DNA of 64,000 nucleotides from Xiphydria camelus (GCA_963678675.1 OY783198.1:12844580-12908579), one strand, 5' to 3'. Shown: positions 19,201-30,977, numbered from the stretch's first letter. Numbers and translations are program-made. The notes: generated by a model not told the origin, from the sequence alone.

Positions 19201-21475
19201 CACCACTGCGGGCCGGATCTGGCCGCCTTCGGGAGGCCGAGGCACCCTGTCGAGGGGGTGGGGGAACTAAAGGGTGAGCCCGCCCGGGCGCCCGGGGACC
19301 ATCGACGAAACCACCACCATGACCACGTTGCGAGGGACTTACCGGACGCTGAAACGGTGCGGTCCGGTCGCGACGCGAAGAATTGAATCCGCGATGCCCT
19401 CCTACCTCAGTCGTACCTCTAGCGTCGCGCGGTGGCGCGTCAGGTCGGCGCTCCAGACCTGCTGGGGCCCATGTCGACGCCGTGATGGTTGGCGTCGTCT
19501 GCGTCGCAGTCGTTGCCACCCTCGTCGTCCTCGTGGCAGCTGCTGGTGTTGTTGCTGCTGCCGCTGCTGCTGCTGGTGGTGTTGCTGCTGCAGCTGTCCG
19601 GGGGGAGTCCTCGATGCGACCCTCTGGTGTTGATCGGGCCGCTGGTGGTGGTGAGGGCGGTGGCCTCGCAGCCGCCTCCGCCCGGACTCTCCTCCGGATC
19701 TCCTCCTCTTCTTCGTCCGGGACCTCCCGACTTCCCGCGTGGTACTCGACGACCCCTGCGAGATACTCACGGGTCGCCGAGTATCTCCTCCTTACTGCCT
19801 CCAGTTCGGGCGTATGAGGCAGTACTTCCACCTCCGGGGGAGCAGGTGTTTGAGGAAAAGAGGTGTTCCGCCAGAACACCTCGTCGTCGCTCGACGACGA
19901 CGACGACGATCCGCTAGATATTATTACGGATCGCCTGGGACGACCAGATCTTAAGACCCTTGGTCGTCCCGCGACGGAGAGGGTGACAGCTCCGTCGCTG
20001 AGGCGTCTGGCGGGGATCTCTCTCACCTCCTCTTCCTCGCTCCCGGCACCTGCATCGGATGTTACTGCAGGCGCCTCGTCCGGTATCTCCTCTTCCTCCT
20101 CCACAATCACGTCCTCGATCCTTGGTTGTGTCCGAGGGGGTGATCTCCTCCCTGGATGGACGGCCGTCGAGCAGATCGGCCCGCCACATACCGAGGTGGT
20201 AATGGTAGTGGCGGTGATTGTGGTGACCGGGCTGGAGGTGGGGATTATCATCACGCTGGGCGGTGTCGTCGGAGGGTCCGGGATCCTCTCGAGGACGACG
20301 AAGGGCTGCCTTCCCTGAAGCAGCTGTAGCCGTTGGCGGATCTCCTGCCGCTGCTGCTCCAGGGTCGGCACTGTTGTTGTCGTGGTCGGCGCTGTTGCTC
20401 CCTCGCTGGCGACGGGGGCGACGACGGGTGTGGGGGGAGTTGCGACGACGTCCGCGAAAGTCGTCCCAGCGGTGACCGGTGGTGACCTCCGGAACTGCTG
20501 CCGCGGGCGCTCTGGAGACCGATCCTCGGTTGCCGCTCGCGTTCTCCTCACCTTACTCCTCGTGACTCTTGGGGACACAGGCGGGGCGCTGGTCGCACGT
20601 CCTCGCCTGGTCGTCACTCCTCGCGTGGTGGTCGTCTGCGAGGGACGGGTGGAAGTCGGCGCAGAGGTGGTCGTTGCACCGCTTCCACTCCGTCGAGGAG
20701 GTGGAGTTGGTCCCCGGCCGAAGGATGTTGATGGACCGGGGCGGGGGGAACTAGATGTTCGCGTTCCCCCGAGCGCGCTCCGCATGGTATCGGCTCCTCG
20801 GATGTTCGGCCTCTGGGTCGACGCTCTTGATTGACCCCCGCTCGAAGATGTAGATGGCGAGGGTCGAAGGGGGACGGTGTCTCCCGTCGCCCCGGCAGTC
20901 CGCACGAGGTGTTGTGTGGCTGGGACCTGCCGCGTCGGCCCAAAGGTCAACGTCATTTGCGTCGCTGCTCCTCCCGTCCTCCTTGTGGTAGCGATGGAGG
21001 CTGCCACGGTGGTGGTCGTCGTGGCCGAGGTCGATGGTGGTGTCCTCGTGGCACCCGTCGTCGTCGCCGTCGCACTTATCGCCGCTCTTAACGTCCTTAC
21101 TCCCGCGCTACGTGTAGTAGTCGCGGGGCGAGAGCTCGCGGGGGCGGAGGTATTTACGCCAGATGTGCTGGCGGTCGATTGGGAGGGAGCTGTCGAACGG
21201 GGATGCGATCGCTCGAAATGCGCCTTAACGTCTTTAAGGGCATATCTACCCTTTCCGACGAAGGAGCACTGCGAGCACGCATATTCTATGTAAAGCCCCG
21301 CATGAGCCGGCTCATTATTCCTGGCCATAAGGGCCAGGTGCTTTGACAGCTCCGCATTCCCTTTAAAACTCCCCTTGGAGCGAATTAAGCCCGAACCGCC
21401 GTAGCAGACCGGGCATCGAAATACCTCCGGTAGAGGTACCTCGATCCTCAGAGGAACGCGTGGTGGTGTCGCCAT
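16211..21475 (-). CDS. U2-specific non-LTR retrotransposon protein, copy 3
   Basis: 1754 aa and uninterrupted, with all metal ligands and catalytic residues given for copy 2. Differences in the C-terminal half are few: R for K before YEGCYEHS, A for T before the YADD motif, N for D in PCMNDV, and V for I in DWRFVHRAR. The linker keeps a hydrophobic V-I-I core followed by a Ser/Asp run, and a VIV core followed by five Glu. The C-terminus is LEPESND. Confidence 0.93.
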   Translation of the reverse strand: MATPPRVPLRIEVPLPEVFRCPVCYGGSGLIRSKGSFKGNAELSKHLALMARNNEPAHAGLYIEYACSQCSFVGKGRYALKDVKAHFERSHPRSTAPSQSTASTSGVNTSAPASSRPATTTRSAGVRTLRAAISATATTTGATRTPPSTSATTTTTVAASIATTRRTGGAATQMTLTFGPTRQVPATQHLVRTAGATGDTVPLRPSPSTSSSGGQSRASTQRPNIRGADTMRSALGGTRTSSSPRPGPSTSFGRGPTPPPRRSGSGATTTSAPTSTRPSQTTTTRGVTTRRGRATSAPPVSPRVTRSKVRRTRAATEDRSPERPRQQFRRSPPVTAGTTFADVVATPPTPVVAPVASEGATAPTTTTTVPTLEQQRQEIRQRLQLLQGRQPFVVLERIPDPPTTPPSVMIIPTSSPVTTITATTITTSVCGGPICSTAVHPGRRSPPRTQPRIEDVIVEEEEEIPDEAPAVTSDAGAGSEEEEVREIPARRLSDGAVTLSVAGRPRVLRSGRPRRSVIISSGSSSSSSSDDEVFWRNTSFPQTPAPPEVEVLPHTPELEAVRRRYSATREYLAGVVEYHAGSREVPDEEEEEIRRRVRAEAAARPPPSPPPAARSTPEGRIEDSPRTAAAATPPAAAAAAATTPAAATRTTRVATTATQTTPTITASTWAPAGLERRPDAPPRDARGTTEVGGHRGFNSSRRDRTAPFQRPVSPSQRGHGGGFVDGPRAPGRAHPLVPPPPRQGASASRRRPDPARSGAGGLGVPRGAGGVGPGRVNAQPTLPDGAAPQPPFSETECVELIEAAEAVSSIDELEALARRLATRFQAATPAGPGASGARNAPRRGGGRPRRRRAAEDTNPERVADHSDQPDPPLPPPMDRVSRATHIQRLYRQDPRRAFREVMQGPTVQCAVPRDRVLHHFEEVYRRREDPEGLVGGWPTEPPLQDDNDALVSPFSQLEVLRRLKNAANTAPGPDGLTYRDLRRVDPGACVLTAVYNACRRLEAIPEGWKTSNTVLVYKKGDQDDLSNWRPLAMGSVLAKLFAAVVADRLTVWATRNGRISPSQKGFLRYEGCYEHSFVLQEAIQDARRTGKEVVVAWLDLRNAFGSVPHVSIAAALEGAQVPASLRRLVASMYRGATTRVRTADGYTSEVNIQSGVKQGCPLSPIVFNLALEPVLRALASSDAGYDLRGTRLNALAYADDLALVASDPAGMRLLLSAAERAAQRIGLHFNPAKCATLHMNCRRGRRVLPTVFPLQGEPVRALSDRDEYPHLGTPTGANVSQTPIKALVDIVECLKAIDASLLAPWQKFDAVAKFVLPRMDFGLRGMRMEKGPLGEVDRQLKRLAKGWFHLPQRASAEVVFLPPSMGGGGLLPLADLADALTIAYAFRMLTAEDEVVRTIASSGLRAAVRKRLGREPCMNDVAEYLSGSLEGDFARHGGDVKSLWTSARDAARRQSTKLGVRWTWSDEREELAIVLRATRDRSTIVPPAARSQIVHRMRVALVEYYRGTLLAKRDQGKVHEVSGRAKWSNHFLRTGGFTRFADWRFVHRARLNVLPLNGARPWEANDKRCRRCGSALETLPHVLGHCTPHSNAIQRRHDAIVDRIVKAQQLPGVVTTNRPVAGVVGELAQLRPDIVIRDDRSRVITILDVTVPFENRLQSWDEARARKYAKYAPLADQLQAQGYRVVVDAFIVGALGSWYWGNEKVLRWLRISSWYASMMRRLIVSDTIRWSRDIYVEHLTGARQYAPLEPESND

Positions 21476-22520
21476 CTCGCAGTGGTCGGAGTGTCTTAAC
21501 CGGGAACTTAACCGACGGTTAAGCTAATCTAACTAGGAGAGGGTACTCTAGGGGATTCGCCAGGCGGCGTGACGGTTTCCCGCCACAAACCGACTAACTC
21601 CTCGCACTAGAGGGGATAAGGAAGATGGCGGCAACTGGCGCGCGGGAGTCACTCCTCAGAGTGGCTCGCACGATGACAGCTGTCACCACCCGTGCAAAGA
21701 GGTTAGGGACTCCGATGGGCACTTAGCCGCAGGGATCGCTCCTAGGAGCGACGCGCGCAGCAGAGCGCCTAACCACCGGGGGAGGTTAGAAGGGAAATGT
21801 AGGGTAGGGTTAGGTCGCCTTACAGCAGCCGACACTCGGATGCCTTAGAGCAAGGCTCGCTGGCAGGCGCGTGGGGGCCGATGGAAGGGAACCGGGAAAT
21901 TTAAAAGGGTTAAAACCGATTCCTCCCTCGATTACTCCCTCCCGTTACCGGTAAGGAGCTCGATTGAGGAAAGGGAGTTGGACGACTAGGAGGGGGAAAG
22001 AACACTCTACTTACCTCCGACCACTTAACGTTGGGACGGCGACTGCGTCCTCCGGTAGCGCCTCCAAGGGGGTTATCCGCGAACACTCCGCACTCGCGAA
22101 CTCTCTGCGCGGCACACAGAGAGACAGCACAAATAAATTAAACGACACTGCACGCAGTTACCGACACTAAACCGCGCGACACTTAACTTAATAAATTAAC
22201 ACAGAACACGGAAAAATAAAACTTAAACTAATCGCTTCCCGACCGAGAGCGTAAGACTTTAAAATTCCTCCGGAGAGTGTAAAGGCTCTCAGGAGGAAAG
22301 ACTAGAAAATAAAACTAAGTCCTAAGTTAAAATTCAAACGGGTGTAAAGAGCCCGGAATAATTATAAGTCTAAAGGTAGCACTGTAAGAATACCGCGACA
22401 CCGGTAAAATCGGTCGCGGCAGGGAGAAGGTACGGAAAACTGATTTTTGGTAAAGGTGGATGGCCTTGCCGTTCCTCAAACCTTATTAAAGGGAGGAATA
22501 TGAAATTGCAAAGGATAATT
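21476..22520 (-). other. Leader of copy 3
   Basis: 1045 bp. Palindrome cttaaccgacggttaag at 21507-21523. It has the gtgcaaagagg form near 21691, shared with copies 6, 7 and 8, where copies 1, 2, 4 and 5 have ggctttaagg. Distal hairpins lie around 22265-22425 and inverted U2-like blocks start at 22437. Confidence 0.75.
21615..21685 (-). promoter_or_regulatory. Candidate internal promoter block, copy 3
   Basis: GATAAG at 21615-21620, the YY1/Pho-type word at 21622-21632 and the TGIF-type palindrome at 21674-21685. The bases between them vary (actggcgcg here). Confidence 0.4.
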
Positions 22521-22669
22521 GGGCCAGTCCTGGAGGTACTGCAATACCAGGCCAACCCGCGGCAAGGCCGGAGCGAGCTCCCGTCACCTCACCCACCTCC
22601 AAAAATCAGTTTAATATACTGGATTCCCAATGGGAATCGTATCAGATATTAAGCTGATAAGAACAGATA
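22521..22669 (-). pseudogene. U2 snRNA 3' fragment, unit 4
   Basis: 149 nt, the common sequence, with junction gataaaacgcc. Confidence 0.93.
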
Positions 22670-23615
22670 AAACGCCATTTATTGAAAATTTATAAAAATT
22701 TAACAATAAAAATGTGTTCCCCCGGAGGAACAATGCTCCCCCGGGGGTAATATAAATGGCGCAGGCGCCACAAAAAAAAACAGTTACAAAAATAAAATAC
22801 TATAAATATCAATACAAATATAAGGGGGGCGGCTAATTACCCACCCCCCACTATTGGGGGCCCGTCGTTTTAAAAGAATATCGATTTATTTTTGCTGACG
22901 GGCCCTTACAATATTATATCAACAATCCCCCGCCGCTTCTTGCAGCAGACAGGGGATGTGACGCCATATCTGCGGACAAACACAGGACGACACCAACAGA
23001 AATCCAGCGGCACCCCACGACCAGCCATCCCCCGACCCATCTTTCAATGGACCGAGGCCGGCCGGCCCAGGGGTACCAGCTCCACCGCACCACGAGGACA
23101 AACAGGACATCACATGAACAACACAGGACGAAACACAATGCGGTGGGCAACACATAACTTAATTAGACAGGTACGTACTATGTTCATTCTAAATTATTAA
23201 GGTTAGGTTAAGTTACTTATAATAGTGCGAATAATACTGTGGTGCATACCATATTTAAGTTAAGTTCAGTTGACAATATCCATAGTAATACGGTGACATG
23301 AATCATAGTACGTAAGTAGGTTATAATAATAATTGATAGTAGTGTATAATATATATTCGTTATAGGAAAGGGAAAGGGGGGCCACTCAACCATTCCGCCG
23401 AGCACATTATAAAATACTTAAATTAGGTAGGAACAAAGAATCGCATCATTTAATAGTAATTGGGTAGAAAGTTCAATAATAGATGAGGGTGAATGAGGTG
23501 AATGAAATGGCTGAAAATATATACAATTGGCGCAAGATGGAATGAGTATGATCGGTTAAAATTAACTACCCAACAGTGGCCACCCCTTCCCCGGACCAAA
23601 GCAGGAGGGCACATA
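22670..23615 (-). other. 3' UTR of copy 4
   Basis: 946 bp. The covarying stem is 22858-22866/22897-22905. A 5' splice-site-like edge (CAGGTACGT, GT at 23171) is present, but the block beyond it (about 23180-23575) is replaced by sequence with no clear match to the other units. It lacks the gaggcaggatgggtgg word and includes an aggaaagggaaaggggggcc stretch near 23363. Confidence 0.75.
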
Positions 23616-26600
23616 TTAATCATTATTATCATTTTCAGCTACGAGCGGTGCATACTGCCTAGCGCCGGTCAGGTGTTCCACGTAAATATCGCGGGACCAT
23701 CGGATCGTGTCTGAGACAATGAGTCGGCGCATCATCGAAGCGTACCACGAAGATATTCGTAGCCATCTCAGCACCTTCTCATTGCCCCAGTACCACGACC
23801 CGAGGGCACCCACGATAAAGGCGTCAACCACAACTCGGTACCCTTGCGCCTGCAGCTGGTCCGCCAGGGGCGCGTACTTGGCGTATTTCCGCGCTCTGGC
23901 CTCATCCCAAGACTGCAGACGATTCTCGAAGGGCACCGTCACGTCCAAGATGGTGATGACACGTGACCGGTCGTCCCGGATAACTATATCCGGCCGAAGT
24001 TGTGCCAACTCCCCAACCACCCCTGCCACAGGGCGGTTCGTGGTCACGACGCCGGGCAGTTGCTGTGCTTTTACGATCCGATCGACAATCGCATCGTGCC
24101 GGCGCTGAATCGCGTTGGAGTGAGGGGTGCAATGTCCGAGCACATGGGGTAGTGTCTCGAGGGCGCTCCCGCACCGCCGTCATCGTTTATCGTTCGCCTC
24201 CCAAGGCCTAGCTCCGTTCAGAGGCAAGACATTGAGACGCGCTCGATGAATGAAACGCCAGTCGGCAAAACGCGTAAAGCCGCCAGTCCGGAGGAAATGG
24301 TTAGACCACTTCGCCCGTCCTGACACCTCGTGGACCTTACCCTGGTCCCGCTTCGCCAGCAAGGTTCCGCGGTAGTACTCGACCAGTGCAACCCTCATCC
24401 GGTGCACTATTTGCGAGCGTGCGGCTGGTGGTACGATGGTCGATCGGTCTCGAGTTGCTCGCAACACGATCGCCAGCTCCTCACGTTCGCCAGACCACGT
24501 CCAACGCACGCCGAGCTTCGTTGACTGCCTCCGGGCGGCGTCACGTGCCGAGGTCCAGAGGGACTTAACGTCCCCCCCGTGCCTGGCGAAATCCCCCTCC
24601 AGCGAACCGGAAAGGTATTCCGCCACGTCATCCATGCACGGCTCTCGGCCGAGCCGCTTCCTGACCGCCGCCCTCAACCCGCTACTCGCGATTGTTCTCA
24701 CCACCTCATCCTCCGCCGTCAGCATTCTGAAGGCGTGTGCGATGGTGAGCGCATCCGCGAGATCAGCTAGCGGAAGTAGCCCTCCTCCCCCCATAGATGG
24801 AGGTAGGAAGACCACTTCCGCGCTCGCGCGCTGAGGGAGATGGAACCAGCCTTTGGCCAGCCTTTTCAGTTGGCGGTCGACTTCACCGAGTGGCCCCTTC
24901 TCCATCCTCATTCCCCTTAGGCCGAAGTCCATCCGCGGCAGCACAAACTTGGCTACCGCGTCAAACTTCTGCCAAGGGGCGAGCAACGAGGCATCGATCG
25001 CCTTGAGGCACTCAACGATGTCAACGAGCGCCTTTATTGGGGTCTGGCTCACGTTGGCACCGGTGGGTGTACCCAAGTGGGGGTATTCGTCGCGGTCCGA
25101 TAACGCGCGAACGGGCTCTCCTTGGAGAGGGAACACGGTCGGCAGCACCCGGCGCCCTCTTCTGCAGTTCATATGCAGAGTGGCACATTTAGCCGGGTTA
25201 AAGTGCAGGCCAATCCGCTGTGCTGCCCTCTCCGCTGCGGACAGGAGGAGTCGCATCCCGGCGGGGTCGCTGGCAACCAGCGCAAGGTCGTCCGCATACG
25301 CCAGAGTGTTCAATCTCGTCCCGCGTAAATCGTACCCCGCGTCCGAAGACGCAAGGGCACGAAGTACGGGCTCGAGAGCGAGGTTGAACACTATGGGGCT
25401 CAATGGACAACCTTGTTTTACGCCCGACTGGATGTTCACCTCCGAGGTATAACCATCCGCAGTCCTCACCCTAGTAGTGGCCCCTCGGTACATGCTCGCC
25501 ACCAAACGGCGGAGAGATGCAGGCACCTGGGCTCCTTCCAGCGCGGCTGCGATGGAGACGTGGGGGACCGAACCGAAAGCATTCCGGAGGTCCAACCACG
25601 CCACCACCACCTCCTTTCCAGTCCGACGTGCGTCCTGAATGGCCTCCTGAAGCACGAAGGAGTGCTCGTAGCATCCCTCGTATTTCAGGAAGCCCTTCTG
25701 TGAAGGACTGATGCGGCCGTTGCGCGTCGCCCATACGGTGAGACGATCGGCCACGACGGCGGCGAACAGCTTGGCGAGAACCGAACCCATCGCGAGCGGG
25801 CGCCAATTACTCAGATCGTCCTGATCCCCTTTCTTGTACACCAAGACGGTGTTGGAAGTCTTCCAACCCTCAGGGATCGCTTCCAGCCTGCGGCAGGCGT
25901 TATAAACCGCAGTCAGGACACACGCACCGGGGTCAACCCTTCGCAAGTCGCGATAGGTAAGACCGTCGGGTCCAGGCGCGGTATTAGCCGCGTTCTTGAG
26001 CCGACGGAGTACCTCCAGCTGACTGAAGGGTGACACCAGCGCGTCGTTATCGTCCTGCAAAGGGGGCTCAGTCGGCCAGCCCCCGACAAGACCTTCCGGG
26101 TCCTCACGCCGGCGATACACTTCCTCGAAGTGATGAAGAACCCTATCGCGTGGCACAGCACACTGAACGGTAGGGCCCTGCATCACCTCGCGAAATGCGC
26201 GCCGGGGGTCTTGTCTATACAGACGCTGGATGTGAGTCGCACGACTCACGCGATCCATGGGGGGAGGAAGCGGGGGATCAGGCTGATCCGAATGATCAGC
26301 CACTCGCTCCGGGTTCGTATCCTCGGCTGCTCGCCTCCGGTGCGGCCGACCGCCCCCACGCCGGGGAGCATTTCGCGCACCGGAGGCGCCGGGTCCAGCA
26401 GGAGTCGCAGCCTGAAAACGCGTGGCAAGTCGCCTTGCCAGCGCTTCCAACTCGTCTATTGACGAGACAGCCTCAGCCGCTTCGATGAGCTCGACGCACT
26501 CAGTCTCGCTAAAAGGAGGCTGAGGCGCAGAGCCATCTGGCAGCGTTGGCTGGGCGTTGACCCTACCAGGCCCGACACCCCCGGCGCCGCGCGGCACGCC

Positions 26601-28856
26601 CAGTCCTCCCGCACCACTGCGGGCCGGATCTGGCCGCCTTCGGGAGGCCGAGGCACCCTGTCGAGGGGGTGGGGGAACTAAAGGGTGAGCCCGCCCGGGC
26701 GCCCGGGGACCATCGACGAAACCACCACCATGACCACGTTGCGAGGGACTTACCGGACGCTGAAACGGTGCGGTCCGGTCGCGACGCGAAGAATTGAATC
26801 CGCGATGCCCTCCTACCTCAGTCGTACCTCTAGCGTCGCGCGGTGGCGCGTCAGGTCGGCGCTCCAGACCTGCTGGGGCCCATGTCGACGCCGTGATGGT
26901 TGGCGTCGTCTGCGTCGCAGTCGTTGCCACCCTCGTCGTCCTCGTGGCAGCTGCTGGTGTTGTTGCTGCTGCCGCTGCTGCTGCTGGTGGTGTTGCTGCT
27001 GCAGCTGTCCGGGGGGAGTCCTCGATGCGACCCTCTGGTGTTGATCGGGCCGCTGGTGGTGGTGGGGGCGGAGGCCTCGCAGCCGCCTCCGCCCGGACTC
27101 TCCTCCGGATCTCCTCCTCTTCTTCGTCCGGGACCTCCCGACTACCCGCGTGGTACTCGACGACCCCTGCGAGATACTCACGGGTCGCCGAGTATCTCCT
27201 CCTTACTGCCTCCAGTTCGGGCGTATGAGGCAGTACTTCCACCTCCGGGGGAGCAGGTGTTTGAGGAAAAGAGGTGTTCCGCCAGAACACCTCGTCGTCG
27301 CTCGACGACGACGACGACGATCCGCTAGATATTATAACGGATCGCCTGGGACGACCAGATCTTAAGACCCTTGGTCGTCCCGCGACGGAGAGGGTGACAG
27401 CTCCGTCGCTGAGGCGTCTGGCGGGGATCTCTCTCACCTCTTCCTCGCTCCCGGCACCCGCATCTGGTGTTACGGCGGGCGCCTCTTCCGGTATCTCCTC
27501 CTCTTCCTCCACGATCACGTCCTCCATCCTTGGTGGTGTTCGTGGGGGACTTATCCTCCCGGGATGGACGGCCGTAGAACAGATCGGCCCGCCACATACC
27601 GAGGTGGTAATGGTAGTGGCGGTGATCGTGGTTACCGGGCTGGAGGTGGGTATCTGTATGTCGCTGGGCGGGGTCGTCGGAGGGTCCGGGATCCTCTCGA
27701 GGACGACGAAGGGCTGCCTTCCCTGAAGCAGCTGTAGCCGTTGGCGGATCTCCTGCCGCTGCTGCTCCAGGGTCGGCACTGTTGCTGTCGACGGGTGTCT
27801 GACGACGGGTGTGGGGGGAGTCGCGACGACGTCCGCGAAAGTCGTCCCAGCGGTGACCGGTGGCGACCTCCGGAACTGCTGCCGCGGGCGCTCTGGTGAC
27901 CGATCCTCGGTGGCCGCTCGCGTTCTCCTTACCTTGCTCCTCGTGACTCTTGGGGACACAGGCGGGGCGCTGGTCGCACGTCCTCGCCTGGTCGTCACTC
28001 CTCGCGTGGTGGTAGTCTGCGAGGGACGGGTGGAAGTCGGCGCAGAGGTGGTCGTTGCACCGCTTCCACTCCGTCGAGGAGGTGGGGTTGGTCCCCGGCC
28101 AGAGGATGTTGATGGACCGGGGCGGGGGGAACTAGATGTCCGCGTTCCCCCGAGCGCGCTCCGCATGGTATCGGCTCCTCTGATGTTCGGCCTCTGGGTC
28201 GACGCTCTTGATGGACCCCCGCTCGAAGATGTAGATGGCGAGGGTCGAAGGGGGACGGTGACTCCCGTCGCCCCGGCAGTCCGCACGAGGTGTTGTGTGG
28301 CTGGAACCTGCCGCGTCGGCCCAAAGGTCAAAGTCATTTGCGTCGCCGATCCTCCCGTCCTCTTGGTGGTAGAGATGGAGGCTGCCACGGTGGTGGTCGT
28401 CGTGGCCGAGGTCGATGGCGGTGTCCTCGTTGCACCCGTCGTCGTCGCCGTCGCACGTATCGCCGCTCTTACAGTCCTTAAACCCGCGCTACCCGAGGTA
28501 GTCGCGGGGCGAGAGCTCGCGGGGGCGGAGGTATTAATGCCAGATGTACTGGCAGTCGATTGGGTGGGAGCTGTCGAACGGGGATGCGATCGCTCGAAGT
28601 GCGCCTTAACGTCTTTAAGGGCATACCTGCCCTTTCCGACGAAGGAGCACTGCGAGCACGCATACTCAATATACAACCCCGCATGAGCCGGCTCATTATT
28701 CCTGGCCATAAGGGCCAGGTGCTTAGACAGCTCCGCATTCCCTTTAAAACTCCCCTTGGAGCGAATTAAGCCCGAACCGCCGTAGCAGACCGGGCATCGA
28801 AATACCTCCGGTAGAGGTACCTCGATCCTCAGAGGAACGCGTGGTGGTGTCGCCAT
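23616..28856 (-). pseudogene. Non-LTR retrotransposon protein, copy 4, stop at the CCHC knuckle
   Basis: From the conserved ATG (28856; an in-frame ATG seven codons earlier at 28877 is unique to this copy) the frame runs through the zinc fingers, linker and RT. It ends at TGA 24180-24182, where the other copies have the TGC of the first knuckle cysteine (C1569 in copy 2). The endonuclease remains in frame after the stop (24179 down to 23616, ending LVAENDNND). The predicted product keeps the RT active site but lacks the knuckle and nuclease. The linker also lacks about nine residues after TPPTPVV. Confidence 0.9.
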
Positions 28857-29912
28857 CTCGCAGTGGTCGGAGTACACTAAACGGGAACTTAACCGACGGT
28901 TAAGCTAAACTAACTAGGAGAGGGTACTCTAGGGGATTCGCCAGGCGGCGTGACAGTTTCCCGCCACAAACCGACTAACTCCTCGCACTAGAGGGGATAA
29001 GGAAGATGGCGGCAACTGACGCGCGGGAGTCACTCCTCAGAGTGGCTCGCACGATGACAGCTGTCACCACCCGGGCTTTAAGGTTAGGGACTCCGATGGG
29101 CACTTAGCCGCGGGGATCGCTCTTAGGAGCGACGCGCGCAGCAGAGCGCCTAAACACCGGGGGAGGTTAGAAGGGAAATGTAGGGTAGGGTTAGGTCGCC
29201 TTACAGCAACCGACACTCGGATGCCTTAGAGCAAAGCTCGCTGGCAGGCGAGTGGGGGCTGATGGAAGGGAACCGGGAAATTCAAAGGGGTTAAAACCGT
29301 TTCCTCCCTCGATTACTCCCTCCCGTTACCGGTAAGGAGCTCGATTGAGGAAAGGGAGTTGGACGACTAGGAGGGGGAAAGAACACTCTACCTACCTCCG
29401 ACCACTTAACGTTGGGACGACGACTGCGTCCTCCGGTAGCGCCTCCAAGGGGGTTATCCGCGAACACTCCGCACTCGCGAACTCTCTGCGCGGCACACAG
29501 AGAGACAGCACAAATAAATTAAGACACTGCACGCAGTTAAGGACACTACACACCGCGCGACACTGAACTTAATAAATTAACACAGAACACTGAACGATAA
29601 AATAAAACTTAATACTAATCGCTTCCCGACCGAGCGTAAGATAAAAGTCGCGAAAATAAAATCAAAGTTAAAATTCCTCCGGAGAGTGTAAAGGCTCTCA
29701 GGAGGAATGACTAGAATAAACCTAAGTCCCTAAATTCAAACGGGTGTAGAGAGCCCGGAATAATTATAAGTCCTATAAAGAGTACCGCGACACCGGTAAA
29801 ATTGGTCGCGGCAGGGACAAGGTATGGAAAACTGATTTTTGGTAAAGGTGGATGGCCTTGCCGTTCCTCAAACCTTATTAAAGGGAGGAATATGAAATTG
29901 GAAAGGATTATT
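28857..29912 (-). other. Leader of copy 4
   Basis: 1056 bp. Palindrome cttaaccgacggttaag at 28888-28904. The extra hairpin is truncated (gtcgcgaaaataaaa near 29647). The distal part from about 29690 to the U2 remnant matches copies 5 and 6 nearly base for base. Inverted U2-like blocks start at 29829. Confidence 0.75.
28996..29066 (-). promoter_or_regulatory. Candidate internal promoter block, copy 4
   Basis: GATAAG at 28996-29001, the YY1/Pho-type word at 29003-29013 and the TGIF-type palindrome at 29055-29066, all exact. Confidence 0.4.
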
Positions 29913-30061
29913 GGGCCAGTCCTGGAGGTACTGCAATACCAGGCCAACCCGCGGCAAGGCCGGAGCGAGCTCCCGTCACCTCACCCACCTCCAAAAATCA
30001 GTTTAATATACTGGATTCCCAATGGGAATCGTATCAGATATTAAGCTGATAAGAACAGATA
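29913..30061 (-). pseudogene. U2 snRNA 3' fragment, unit 5
   Basis: 149 nt, the common sequence. The junction is gataaacgcc, one base shorter than the commonest form and shared with unit 7. Confidence 0.93.
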
Positions 30062-30977
30062 AACGCCATTTATTGAAAATTAAAAAAATTTACAATAAAA
30101 ATGTGTTCCCCCAGAGGAACAATGCTCCCCCGGGGGTAATATAAATGGCGCAGGCGCCACACAAAACAAATACAAAATTAGACTATAAATACGAATACAA
30201 ATATAAGGGGGGCGGCTAATTACCCACCCCCCACTATTGGGGGCCCGTCATTATAGAAGATTAATTTATTGGTATCGACGGGCCCTTACAATATTATATT
30301 AACGATCCCCCGCCGCTTTTACCGCAGTCGGGGGATGTGACGCCATATCTGTAGTGGACAAGGACAGGACGACACCAACAGAAATCCAGCGGCACCCCGT
30401 GACCAGCCATCCCTCAATCCATCTTTCAATGGACCGAGGCCGGCCGGCCCAGGGGTACCAGCTCCACCGCACAGACCAAGGACAGGACAGGACATCACAT
30501 GGACAACACAAGACAATATCACAATGCGGTGGGCAACACATATCCTAATTAATTAAGTAAGTATTCTATCTATGGTATGTTAAGTTAAATTAGTTAGATC
30601 ACAGTAGTAAAAAATAATACCATAGCATAGTTCATAGAAATAAGTCGAGCACATAGTAATATTGGTATAGTTAGGTACTCGATTAACTTAAGGTAGTAAT
30701 AGCGATTGATGAGGCAGGATGGGTGGCCCAGTACCTCATGGTAATAGTGTAGATAAATAGAAGATGGTAAAAGATAAGTAGGTAGTACGTAAGTTAGCAT
30801 TAAACCAATTATATCCTAGGTAGCCAGCATATCGAACAATGGTGGTGAATGACATGAGTGAGATGGATGATAATATGTACAATTGGTGAAAAAAATGGTA
30901 TGACGATGACGCAGGAAAGCCGGTACCTAATAATACAAGAGCCACCTCATCCACTGACCAAGGCAGGAGGGTAAATA
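30062..30977 (-). other. 3' UTR of copy 5
   Basis: 916 bp. The covarying stem is 30241-30249/30277-30285. The C-rich hairpin has one change (cccccagagg). The variable block runs from GTAAGT (30557-30562) to CCTAG ending at 30819. Confidence 0.8.

Larger units (their letters stand above)
15376..22520 (-). mobile_element. Utopia-like element copy 3 (intact)
   Basis: A full-length copy with an open frame. Its 3' UTR and the start of its leader pair with copy 6 (shared taat-rich stretch near 15890, shared word gtgtcttaaccggg near 21492). The 3' UTR has lost 124 bp that copy 6 keeps. The distal leader differs from that of copy 6, which points to exchange within the array. Confidence 0.92.
22670..29912 (-). 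mobile_element. Utopia-like element copy 4 (nonsense-mutated)
   Basis: Full length in structure, but a stop cuts off the CCHC knuckle and endonuclease. Its variable 3' UTR block is unlike that of other copies, while its distal leader is nearly identical to those of copies 5 and 6 (gtgtagagagcccgg, ggaaaggattattgg). Confidence 0.9.
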
